A DNA stretch of 64,000 nt, taken from assembly GCF_030546575.1 (NCBI RefSeq), contig NZ_JAUOTN010000008.1:62001-126000 (forward strand), in the 5' to 3' direction. Origin of the DNA: Pontibacter coccineus. Lineage in GTDB: Bacteria; Bacteroidota; Bacteroidia; Cytophagales; Hymenobacteraceae. Under the pieces are notes generated by a model. The model was not told the origin of the DNA, did not search any database, and worked only from the letters and a program-made list of their open reading frames with translations. The position numbers and the translations under genes were made by a program. Shown piece after piece: positions 26,208-33,603 of this stretch (position 1 is the stretch's first letter; every line of letters starts with the position of its first letter).

Positions 26208-27659
26208 ATGAATCAAACACCTTTCCAAAACTATGTGAGATGGGGCGCACTGGCACTGCTGCTCAGTTGGAGCGCCTGCGGACAGCGAACCACCACTGAA
26301 GCCCCCGAAACAACCACGGCAACCGCCGAGAGCGTGGCGCCGGCCGCAGCGAATGCGGCCACAGAGTCGGCCTATCAGATTCCTGTGGACTACTATACCC
26401 TGGACAATGGCCTGAAGGTCGTGTTGTCGCAGGACAAAACAGCTCCGATAGCCACCATCGCCGTGTATTACAATATTGGCTTCCGGAACGAGCCCAAAGA
26501 TCGCACTGGCTTTGCCCACCTGTTCGAGCACATGATGTTCCAGGGCTCTGATAACCTGGGCAAGATGGAGTTCATTCAACTCATTCAAAAGAACGGGGGC
26601 ATCCTGAACGGCAGTACCCGGTTTGACTTCACCAATTACTTTGAGATCGTGCCCGCGCATAAGCTGGAAACCATGCTCTGGGCGGAGGCTGACCGTATGA
26701 AGGGCCTCAACATCACCCAAGAGAACCTGACCAACCAGCAGGGCGTGGTGAAAAACGAGGTGAAGGTGAACGTGCTGAACCAGCCCTACGGTGGCTTCCC
26801 CTGGCTCGATATGCCGCAGTATGCGAACAAGAACTGGTACAACGCCCACAACTTTTATGGCGATCTGAAAGACCTGGACGCCGCCAGCCTGGAAGATGTA
26901 AAGTCTTTTTTTGACACCTTCTACTCTCCAAACAATGCCGTGCTGGTCGTGGTAGGTGACTTCGAGACGGGTGATGCCAAAAACTGGATACAGCAATACT
27001 TCGGCGGTATACCTTCCGTCAATTTACCGCAACCGGTAGACCTGACCGAGCCGCTTCAGGAAAAAGAGCAGCGCTTCACCAAGGACGACAAACTTGCTAA
27101 CCGTCCGGCACTGGCTTTTGCCTACCACATGCCGGAGCGCAACTCACCGGAGTACTACGCCATGGGGCTGCTTGATCAGATCCTGCTGCAAGGCAACGAC
27201 AGCCGACTGTACCAGGCACTGGTGCAGGAGCGGGGCTATACCGCTTCTGTGGATGGCGGTATCAACGCTTTCCTGGGCAACATGTTCAATTACAATGGCC
27301 CGATGCTTTGGATGGGCAGCCTGATCCATGATCAGAATGTGAATGCCGACGAAATAGTGAAAGTGCTGGACTCAGAGATCCAAAAGCTGCAGCAGGAAGG
27401 GATTGATCAGGAACTGATTGACCTGGCGATCGTGAAAATGCGCTCTTCTCTTTACGATCAGGTAAGCGCCTCCTCCGGTTTCGGCAAAGCGGATCTGTTG
27501 GCCACGTTCGCTCTTTTCGACGACGATCCTGCCCGCATTAACCGACTGGAGTCTGAGTTCCGGAAAGTAACGCCTGAGTTGCTCCGCAAAACCATCGAGG
27601 AGTACCTGCGGCCCACCAACCGCACTGTTCTTGTTGTTAACCCACTCGCAAAAAGCTAA
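26208..27659 (+). CDS. M16 family zinc peptidase, catalytic subunit
   Basis: A 483-aa lipoprotein peptidase (lipobox SWSAC, Cys24) with an Ala/Thr-rich linker. The inverted zinc motif is intact: His104-Leu-Phe-Glu107-His108 in GFAHLFEHMMFQGS, with the distal acidic segment NQQGVVKNEVKVN. Residues 60-260 form the N-terminal M16 domain and 290-480 the C-terminal one. It is followed five bases later by a second M16 gene that lacks the zinc ligands. Such pairs form a two-subunit protease, as in the mitochondrial processing peptidase. Here the lipobox places it in the envelope, where it would degrade unfolded or small peptides. Confidence 0.93.
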   Translation: MNQTPFQNYVRWGALALLLSWSACGQRTTTEAPETTTATAESVAPAAANAATESAYQIPVDYYTLDNGLKVVLSQDKTAPIATIAVYYNIGFRNEPKDRTGFAHLFEHMMFQGSDNLGKMEFIQLIQKNGGILNGSTRFDFTNYFEIVPAHKLETMLWAEADRMKGLNITQENLTNQQGVVKNEVKVNVLNQPYGGFPWLDMPQYANKNWYNAHNFYGDLKDLDAASLEDVKSFFDTFYSPNNAVLVVVGDFETGDAKNWIQQYFGGIPSVNLPQPVDLTEPLQEKEQRFTKDDKLANRPALAFAYHMPERNSPEYYAMGLLDQILLQGNDSRLYQALVQERGYTASVDGGINAFLGNMFNYNGPMLWMGSLIHDQNVNADEIVKVLDSEIQKLQQEGIDQELIDLAIVKMRSSLYDQVSASSGFGKADLLATFALFDDDPARINRLESEFRKVTPELLRKTIEEYLRPTNRTVLVVNPLAKS

Positions 27660-27664
27660 GCGCC

Positions 27665-29065
27665 ATGAATAGAAATATCCTCACAGTAGCATTGAGCGCC
27701 TTCCTGACCCTGTCGGCAGGTATGGCCATGGCTCAAAAACAAACACCGCCTGAAGGGGGACAGCCTAAGGATTTTAAACTGCCCGCCAAACAGGAATTTG
27801 ACCTGAACAATGGCCTGACCGCCGTCATGGTGCCTTACGGCGACGTGCCGAAGGTGGTGGTCAGTATGGTGGTGCAGGTAGGCAATGTGCACGAAACAGC
27901 TGAGCAAAACGGTCTGGCTGACATCGTAGGCAACCTGATGCAGGAAGGCACCGCCACACGCAACGCTAAGCAACTGGCCCATGAAGTTGCGCGTTTGGGA
28001 GGCACAGTATCAGTAAGCGTTGGCCCAAATGAGACATTTATATCGGGTTCTGCCCTTTCAGAGTATGGCCCGCAGCTGGTCGAGATCATGGCTGACCTGC
28101 TCAAAAATCCGGCTTTCCCGGAGTCAGAGATGGACCGTATCAAGAATGACTTCAAGCGGCAGAACAATCTGCTGCGCCAGCAACCGGGAGCCATTGCCCA
28201 ATCTAAATTCAGAGGGGCACTATACCCTAACCACCCCTATGGCCGCGATTTCCCGACGGATAAAATGATTGATAGTTTTACCAGAGAGCAGGTTCAGCAG
28301 TTTTACGAGCAGCAGTTCGGAGCCGACCGCACCACGGTGTACGTGGCCGGTAAGTTTGATCAGGGCGCGATGAAAGCGGCGGTTACCAACCAGCTCAGCG
28401 ATTGGCGAAAAGGGATTGCCCCGCAGATCACGGTGGCCAAACCCGTTACCAAGGGCGACATGATCGTACTGGACAGGCCGGGGGCTCCGCAGTCTACCAT
28501 CGTTTTCGGTTTGCCGGTTGTCGATCCTTCACACCCAGACTACATGGCGCTGCGCGTTACCAACTCCCTTTTGGGTGGTTCCTTTGGCTCGCGCATTACA
28601 CGCAACATCCGCGAAGACAAAGGCTATACCTACTCACCATCCAGCACACTGGCTGCCCGCTACCGGGTAGGGGACTGGGCACAGGTAGCCGATGTAACCA
28701 CAGAGCACACGGGCAACTCACTACACGAGATTCTGCATGAAATAAACCGCCTAAGCACGGAAGCCCCATCCCCGGAAGAACTGGAAGGCATCAAAAACTA
28801 CGAAGCAGGCTTGTTTGTTTTGCGCAACTCCTCACCTTGGGGCATCGTGTCGCAGCTTAACTTCCTGAAACTGCACGACCTGCCGGATTCTTTCCTGGAA
28901 AACCAGGTGCAGAATATCCATGCCGTTACACCGCAGCAGGTTCAGCAGACTACCCAAAAGTACATGCGACCCAAAAACATGACCTTGGTGGTGGTAGGTG
29001 ACAAAAAAGTGATCGATCCGCAGCTGAAGAAGTTTCAGGCGGAATTGAATAAGAAAGCGCTATAA
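27665..29065 (+). CDS. M16 family peptidase-like protein, non-catalytic subunit
   Basis: A 466-aa exported partner of the preceding M16 peptidase, with a signal peptide ending at MAMAQ (about residue 24). The position of the HxxEH motif reads GLADIVGNLMQEG, so all three catalytic/ligand residues are replaced, as in the alpha subunits of two-component M16 proteases. It keeps the glycine-rich loop (GGSFGSRI) and the RxxxGYTYSP segment that in paired enzymes help bind substrate or close the chamber. Five bases separate it from the catalytic gene. A terminator follows directly. Confidence 0.92.
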   Translation: MNRNILTVALSAFLTLSAGMAMAQKQTPPEGGQPKDFKLPAKQEFDLNNGLTAVMVPYGDVPKVVVSMVVQVGNVHETAEQNGLADIVGNLMQEGTATRNAKQLAHEVARLGGTVSVSVGPNETFISGSALSEYGPQLVEIMADLLKNPAFPESEMDRIKNDFKRQNNLLRQQPGAIAQSKFRGALYPNHPYGRDFPTDKMIDSFTREQVQQFYEQQFGADRTTVYVAGKFDQGAMKAAVTNQLSDWRKGIAPQITVAKPVTKGDMIVLDRPGAPQSTIVFGLPVVDPSHPDYMALRVTNSLLGGSFGSRITRNIREDKGYTYSPSSTLAARYRVGDWAQVADVTTEHTGNSLHEILHEINRLSTEAPSPEELEGIKNYEAGLFVLRNSSPWGIVSQLNFLKLHDLPDSFLENQVQNIHAVTPQQVQQTTQKYMRPKNMTLVVVGDKKVIDPQLKKFQAELNKKAL

Positions 29066-29083
29066 ACAGCCGGTGTCAAAATG

Positions 29084-29121
29084 AAAAAGGGAGCCTGGAT
29101 ATAGTCCAGGCTCCCTTTTTT
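29084..29121 (+). terminator. Intrinsic terminator of the M16 operon
   Basis: AAAAAGGGAGCCTGGA (29084-29099) pairs with TCCAGGCTCCCTTTTT (29105-29120), five-base loop and T-run. It starts 18 bases after the stop codon. Confidence 0.93.
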
Positions 29122-29135
29122 GATTAGGGTAGGTA

Positions 29136-29222
29136 TAAAACAAGAACAGACCCCTTTATCAGGAGTCTGTTCTCTATTGAAAAGATTCGTTTTTGTAACA
29201 ATTAACTTTTCAACTTTTAGCC
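29136..29222 (-). ncRNA. Candidate small RNA, copy 1
   Basis: Read on the minus strand, an ECF-like promoter (29229-29258) is followed by a short transcript with two hairpins. Hairpin 1 pairs TTGAAAAG with CTTTTCAA (plus-strand arms 29177-29184 and 29206-29213). Hairpin 2, at 29144-29172, pairs GAACAGAC with GTCTGTTC and ends in a T-rich run (TTGTTTT), so it works as the terminator. No reading frame longer than a few codons exists: the only ATGs are followed by stops within four codons. Copy 2 lies 430 bases away. A block of 29 bases covering the first arm of hairpin 1 is identical in the two, while hairpin 2 differs in sequence but keeps its pairing. Function unknown. Confidence 0.6.
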
Positions 29223-29228
29223 ATTCAT

Positions 29229-29258
29229 TTATACGGCGGTAGTTTTAAGGATGTTACA
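29229..29258 (-). promoter_or_regulatory. ECF-sigma-like promoter of sRNA copy 1
   Basis: On the minus strand TGTAAC (complement of 29253-29258) and CGTATAA (complement of 29229-29235) are separated by exactly 17 bases. This resembles extracytoplasmic-function promoters such as the TGAAAC/CGTA pair of B. subtilis SigW. An A/T tract (complement of 29259-29285) lies just upstream. The same spacing and -10 box occur in copy 2. Confidence 0.55.
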
Positions 29259-29571
29259 AAGTTTTTAAAAATATTTTTAATTTATTCATTTCATAGGGGA
29301 TCCAAGCTCAATGGGTGAGGGCTTGGGCTACCATTTTTGGCTGCCATGCTCTGACTACCTGATAACTGCTTATGCATACCTTAGCATCCTGATTCAGCTT
29401 TGTGCTAATACATTCTGCTCTGCACAGGTATAGCCGTTTAGGTGGATGATGAAGGAGACAGAAAAGAGTCTGTCAGGTTCCGGAAGAGGGGAGTTATAAT
29501 CTCATGCTACTCTTCATGAAACCGACGTCATAAATGTTGAGAGACATTTAAGAAAGTGATACAGGTAGGGC
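29259..29571. other. Gene-free spacer between the two small-RNA units
   Basis: About 310 bases without a reading frame. It contains one exact CAGGTATAGC at 29425-29434 and one CATACCTTAGC-like variant near 29376. I see no promoter or hairpin belonging to anything other than the flanking units, so each unit appears free-standing. Confidence 0.5.
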
Positions 29572-29654
29572 AAAAATAGAAGAGCTCCTTCGTAAAGGAG
29601 CTCTTCTATATTGAAAAGATTAGTCTGTAACAATTAACTTTTCAACTTTTAGCC
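29572..29654 (-). ncRNA. Candidate small RNA, copy 2
   Basis: Same architecture as copy 1. Promoter at 29661-29690, hairpin 1 from TTGAAAAG and CTTTTCAA (plus-strand arms 29611-29618 and 29638-29645), and terminator hairpin GAAGAGCTCCTT/AAGGAGCTCTTC at 29579-29606 followed by TATTTTTG on the minus strand. Compared with copy 1, the terminator stem is entirely different in sequence yet perfectly paired, which argues for selection on structure or on function as a terminator. The ATG present at the start of copy 1 is AAG here, so a shared leader peptide is unlikely. It sits directly downstream of the small lipoprotein gene. Confidence 0.6.
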
Positions 29655-29660
29655 GTTCTT

Positions 29661-29690
29661 TTATACGGCGGCATTTCGGGTAGGGTTACG
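29661..29690 (-). promoter_or_regulatory. ECF-sigma-like promoter of sRNA copy 2
   Basis: On the minus strand CGTAAC (complement of 29685-29690) and CGTATAA (complement of 29661-29667) are 17 bases apart, matching copy 1 except for the first base of the -35 box. Its upstream A/T tract runs into the end of the lipoprotein gene. Confidence 0.5.
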
Positions 29691-29707
29691 ATACCCCAAA
29701 AAATATT

Positions 29708-29944
29708 TTAATTTTTATTATCGTCCTTGTCTTTATCACGATCAGCATCAACTGTCTTGGTATTCGTTGTTGTGTCATAATCCACAACAGTTTCGGTTAC
29801 TTCATATTCAGTGGCTACAGAGTCACGATCAACTACTTTTTCGTTGTCGCTGGCTGTAGTACCAGTCCTGTCTGTGTTATCGCAGGCTACCAAAGCCATT
29901 GTGCCAAACAGCATACCGAAGCCCGCATATAATATCTTTTTCAT
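29708..29944 (-). CDS. Small acidic lipoprotein
   Basis: A 78-aa lipoprotein: signal peptide with lipobox LVAC (Cys21), then 57 residues rich in Asp, Thr, Lys and Val (VVDYDTTTNTKTVDADRD) and probably disordered. No family recognised. Its stop codon is only about 20 bases from the -35 region of small-RNA copy 2 and no separate terminator is seen, so its transcript could run into the copy 2 unit and end at that terminator. Small anionic lipoproteins of this kind are common in Cytophagales and often stress-inducible; that role is inference. Confidence 0.75.
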   Translation of the reverse strand: MKKILYAGFGMLFGTMALVACDNTDRTGTTASDNEKVVDRDSVATEYEVTETVVDYDTTTNTKTVDADRDKDKDDNKN

Positions 29945-30140
29945 GGTTTTATAGTTTAAACTTGGTTACAATACAATATCTGCCTTCAAGTAAAGCGGAT
30001 CTAATATTGGTTATTTGTACGATAGTGCTGCTGTAAAAGGTTGTAAGTCAGTAAGATTTAGTTTGTATGTTCTTGATAATGTTCTATTTAAAGGTAGACC
30101 AAGAATGTTTACCCTAATTGAGGAGTATCTTTTGCACCGC

Positions 30141-32684
30141 TCAATTACCTTTCCTTTTTATACTGCGGGTAGGTATAGCGGACAACGGATCTTCTGGCCA
30201 ATGATGCTTGGGATAGCGCCCGCGCAGGTCTTTCCGCACTTCAAAATAACCGGTATTCCAGAAACTGCGCAGGTCACGGGTTACTTGTACGGGACGTGAA
30301 GCGGGGGATAGCAGGTGCATGAGCAGCGGTACCTTGCCTGCCGCAATCCGGGGAGTATCGAGCAGGCCAAATACTTCCTGCAATCGTACGGCCAGCACCG
30401 GCGTGCCAGGGTCAGCATAGTCCAGGGCTATGCGGGAGCCACTGGGTACTTGCAGGTGGGTAGGGGCCAGCTTATCCAGCTCCTGCTGCTGCTCCCAACT
30501 GAGCATGGCTAGCATGATGGAGTTGAAGTCAAGTCGGTTGACTTGCTCCATGCTGCGCAGGCCGGCCAGGTGTGGCAAGAGCCAGTCTTCCAGTGTATCT
30601 TCCAGTGCTTGGTCCGATACATCCGGCCATTGATCCGGTGCGATCCGTTGTAAAAATGTGATCCGCTGGCGGGTACGAACTGCTTCGTCTGACCAGGGTA
30701 GTCGAGCTATACCTTTGTCCTGCAAAGCCTGCAGGAGGGCGGCTGCCAGCTTTTCAGGACCAGGTTGCGTAAGCTGTTTCTCTTCCAACACGAGAGCGCC
30801 AAGTTTTACAATGCGTCGGGCTTGTACACGGCCGCTGGCATCATCCCAGCGAACCTCTTCGGATTGCATGAGCTGTGCGTCAAAATGCTCGAGCACTTCG
30901 TCTTTGCTAAGCGGCGCAGCCAGCAGAACGCGTGGGTGTTGCCCCGCGTCAAGGTGCGCTATGCCGTAGTAGGCTGCTTCCGAGAATAACTCGGTGGGGA
31001 GCGAGGCGATCTGCCCTGTGATCAGCCGTACCTTGCCTGTGCTCTCGCGCTGCGCCAACCTGTCAGGGTAGGCCAGTGCGGTGAGGAGGCCGGCCGCATG
31101 CACTTCGATATTTCCTTTAGGGGCACGAAGCCGCTGCCGCAGGTGCTGGGCTTGTTCCTGCACGCGCCGTATGGCATTTTCGTCGCGCACAAAGCCAGGT
31201 ATAGGAGGACGCTTGCCTGCCAGTAGCTCAAGCCGCAGCGCCAGATCGGGCAGTGGCGTGCTGAAGGGTTGTTGCGCCCGGATGATGTCACGCTCAGCCA
31301 GCAGCGCAGCCAGGGTGCAGGCCGTTTCAGTCAGACCCATTTCGTGCCCCCGGATCACCAGGTGCCCGAGGCGAGGCGTGAGTCCCATGGACGCGATGGC
31401 CTTCCCGTGGGCTGTAGCATGACCTGAACTGTCAATGGCTTCCAGTCGCAAAAGCAGGTCACGTGCCAGGGAAAGGGCTGCCTGCGGCGGCGCGTCCAGC
31501 CACTGCAGAGTGGTTACGTCTTTTACACCCCACAAGGCCAGTTCCAGCGCCAGCCCCGACAGGTCAGCCTCACATATTTCAGGGTTCTGCCGCTCGGGCA
31601 GTTGCAACTGATCGGCAGTGGACCAGAGACGATAGCAGACACCGGGACCCAATCGCCCCGCACGTCCGCGACGCTGGTCAGCGGCGGCTCTCGATACCGG
31701 CGTGGTGACCAGCGTGGTGAGACCGGTACGGGGCAGGAAACGAGGCACGCGTGCAAAGCCCCCGTCCACCACAATTTTGACGCCTTCTATGGTTAAGCTG
31801 GTCTCAGCAATGCTGGTGGCCAGTACGATTTTCCGGCGGCCGGAAGGGGAGGGCTGGATGGCGGCCATCTGACGGCTAAGCGCCAGGTCGCCGTGCAGCA
31901 GGTGCAGTTCCACATCGCCTGGCAGCCTGCTATCCAGTTGCTCGGCTACCCGGTTCATCTCGCCCATACCTGGCAGAAAGACAAGTACGTCCCCTGTAGG
32001 CTCTTCCCGCAAAGCTCTGAGAATGGCTTTGGGCACCAGTTGTTGCAGGCGCTCGGCGGGTCGTGTGCCGGCTGCGGCAACTTCTGCAGGGGTCAGGTAG
32101 TGCGTTTCGACAGGGTAGAGGCGGCCATCGCTCCGGATAACGGGGGCCTGCAGCCATTTGCCTATACCTGTTGCGTCGAGGGTGGCACTCATGATCACGA
32201 TGCGCAGGTCCGGGCGCAGGACGGCCTGTGCGTCCAGCGCCAATGCCAGACCAAGGTCGGCCTGCAGACTACGTTCATGAAACTCATCGAAAAGGATAGC
32301 GGAAACACCTTCCAGGGCGGGGTCTTCCTGCAGCATGCGTGTCAGAATGCCTTCCGTTACTACTTCCACGCGGGTGCGTGACGACACGACATGCTCCATA
32401 CGCACCCAGTAACCTACCGTCTGGCCCAGCGGCTCCTGCATCAGATCGGCCATGCGCTGGGCTGCGGCACGGGTAGCCAATCGCCTGGGCTCCAGCACCA
32501 GCACCTTGCCGCCCTGTAGCCAGTCTGCCTGGAGTAAAGCAAGGGGAACCAGGGTGGTCTTTCCTGCTCCCGGAGGGGCTTCCAGCACGGCTCGGTTATG
32601 GACAGCAAGTGCCTGTAGGAGACCGGGAAGGGCTTCCTTTACAGGGAGCTCCGGCAATTCAGGTATAGAAAGGGCGTACGACAT
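30141..32684 (-). CDS. hrpB: ATP-dependent helicase HrpB
   Basis: An 847-aa DEAH-type RNA-helicase-like protein of the HrpB family. Motif I is APPGAGKTT (36-44), motif II DEFH (133-136, the usual DEFH variant of HrpB) and motif III MSATLD. Motifs V and VI are in ATSIAETSLTIEGVKIVVD and QRRGRAGRLGPG. The helicase-associated and HrpB-specific C-terminal domains fill the second half; PSGSRIALDYADPGTPVLAVRLQEVFG is a strong HrpB marker. Cellular role is poorly defined. It is the last gene of a same-strand run beginning with the phytochrome; the 33-base gap to the ankyrin gene allows co-transcription. Confidence 0.95.
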   Translation of the reverse strand: MSYALSIPELPELPVKEALPGLLQALAVHNRAVLEAPPGAGKTTLVPLALLQADWLQGGKVLVLEPRRLATRAAAQRMADLMQEPLGQTVGYWVRMEHVVSSRTRVEVVTEGILTRMLQEDPALEGVSAILFDEFHERSLQADLGLALALDAQAVLRPDLRIVIMSATLDATGIGKWLQAPVIRSDGRLYPVETHYLTPAEVAAAGTRPAERLQQLVPKAILRALREEPTGDVLVFLPGMGEMNRVAEQLDSRLPGDVELHLLHGDLALSRQMAAIQPSPSGRRKIVLATSIAETSLTIEGVKIVVDGGFARVPRFLPRTGLTTLVTTPVSRAAADQRRGRAGRLGPGVCYRLWSTADQLQLPERQNPEICEADLSGLALELALWGVKDVTTLQWLDAPPQAALSLARDLLLRLEAIDSSGHATAHGKAIASMGLTPRLGHLVIRGHEMGLTETACTLAALLAERDIIRAQQPFSTPLPDLALRLELLAGKRPPIPGFVRDENAIRRVQEQAQHLRQRLRAPKGNIEVHAAGLLTALAYPDRLAQRESTGKVRLITGQIASLPTELFSEAAYYGIAHLDAGQHPRVLLAAPLSKDEVLEHFDAQLMQSEEVRWDDASGRVQARRIVKLGALVLEEKQLTQPGPEKLAAALLQALQDKGIARLPWSDEAVRTRQRITFLQRIAPDQWPDVSDQALEDTLEDWLLPHLAGLRSMEQVNRLDFNSIMLAMLSWEQQQELDKLAPTHLQVPSGSRIALDYADPGTPVLAVRLQEVFGLLDTPRIAAGKVPLLMHLLSPASRPVQVTRDLRSFWNTGYFEVRKDLRGRYPKHHWPEDPLSAIPTRSIKRKGN

Positions 32685-32717
32685 GTCGCCGCAATTTCCG
32701 AAAAATATATAAACTTA

Positions 32718-33221
32718 TCAGGTGGTGCTTTCTGTGGAGGCTTCGAAAAGTTTGAGGGCTTCATCGTTTCCGACCTGGGCGGCCATTTGCTGGGCTGTCA
32801 GGCCCCGGAGGTCGCGCAGGTCGCGGTTAGCGCCGTGCTCAAGCATAAACTTGACCATGTTGGTGCGACCGTACATGGTGGCAAACATCAGGCCGGTGCC
32901 ACCGCTTCCGTTCTGCAGGTCAAGGTCTGCGCCGTATTCCAGCAGGAGCTCGGCTATACCTTCGTAGCCATTGAAGCACTGGCCCATCAGGGCGGTATTC
33001 CCGGCCAGGTCCTGGGCGTTCACATCAGCGCCGGCTTCCAGCAGCATGCGGGCAGCTGCTGGCTGGTTATTGTAGGTCGCAATGATCAGGGGCGTGAAGC
33101 CGCGCGGACCTGGTTCATTTACGTCAACGCCCTCGTCAATCAGTTGCTTCAGAAGCGAGAGGTCGCCTCGGCGGGCGGCATCGAAGAGGATGTCAACGGG
33201 TCTGGTAGAGTGGAAAGTCAT
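32718..33221 (-). CDS. Ankyrin-repeat protein
   Basis: A 167-aa cytoplasmic protein made of about five ankyrin repeats, with recurring G-x-TPL or G-N-TAL starts (RGFTPLIIATYNNQPAAARMLLEAGADVN; LAGNTALMGQCFNGYEGIAELLLEYGADL). Such proteins mediate protein-protein contacts; the partner is unknown. It lies between the ABM monooxygenase gene (48 bases upstream) and hrpB (33 bases downstream), all on the minus strand. Bacterial ankyrin genes often sit beside catalase genes, but none is visible here. Confidence 0.9.
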   Translation of the reverse strand: MTFHSTRPVDILFDAARRGDLSLLKQLIDEGVDVNEPGPRGFTPLIIATYNNQPAAARMLLEAGADVNAQDLAGNTALMGQCFNGYEGIAELLLEYGADLDLQNGSGGTGLMFATMYGRTNMVKFMLEHGANRDLRDLRGLTAQQMAAQVGNDEALKLFEASTESTT

Positions 33222-33269
33222 CGGGATAAGGGCTTTTGGTCTTTGCCTTACCTACGATAAAAAACTGAT

Positions 33270-33566
33270 TTAGTCACTCACCATGTCAAAAAAACGCACT
33301 TTCAGGCTGCCGGGCACGAGCTTCAGGCCTTTCGGTATACCTTCGTGTGAGGCCTTCATGTGCTCTTTGTACCATTCCCTGTAGCTGATTTCGTCGGTCC
33401 AGGTGGTCATCACCCAAAACTCGTTTTCGTTCTCCTGCGGGGTAAACACTTTCATGCCCAGAAAGCCCTTCTCGTGGTCGACCATGTGCGGTCGGTTCAC
33501 GAATGCTTCCTTCACATCGGCTGCCATTCCGTTGGCAACCTCAAACTGGCTCATGGCTATATACAT
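33270..33566 (-). CDS. ABM-fold monooxygenase, HmoA/IsdG-like
   Basis: A 98-aa single-domain protein of the antibiotic-biosynthesis-monooxygenase fold. The line KGFLGMKVF...NEFWVMTTWTDEISYREWYKEHMKASHEG aligns by eye with heme-degrading IsdG/HmoA proteins: Trp65 and His74 match the Trp and His of the catalytic triad, while the triad Asn appears to be Ser6. These enzymes open heme and release iron and a bilin-like product. It sits 37 bases downstream of the CheB/CheR hybrid gene and one gene away from the bacteriophytochrome gene, whose chromophore is a bilin. Other ABM activities (quinone or small-molecule oxidation) remain possible given the Asn replacement. Confidence 0.7.
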   Translation of the reverse strand: MYIAMSQFEVANGMAADVKEAFVNRPHMVDHEKGFLGMKVFTPQENENEFWVMTTWTDEISYREWYKEHMKASHEGIPKGLKLVPGSLKVRFFDMVSD

Positions 33567-33603
33567 AGTTCGATTTTAAATTTGGTGGATGAACGCCTTC
33601 CTA

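Noticed and set aside
27665..29065. Second M16 gene as a damaged peptidase
   Set aside because: The missing HxxEH is the normal state of the non-catalytic partner in paired M16 enzymes; the frame is intact and full length.
29144..29240. A leader peptide or short protein in the small-RNA units
   Set aside because: A frame giving LKVEKLIVT-like residues runs through the shared core, but copy 2 lacks the ATG, the frames diverge after the core and copy 1's ATGs meet stops within four codons.
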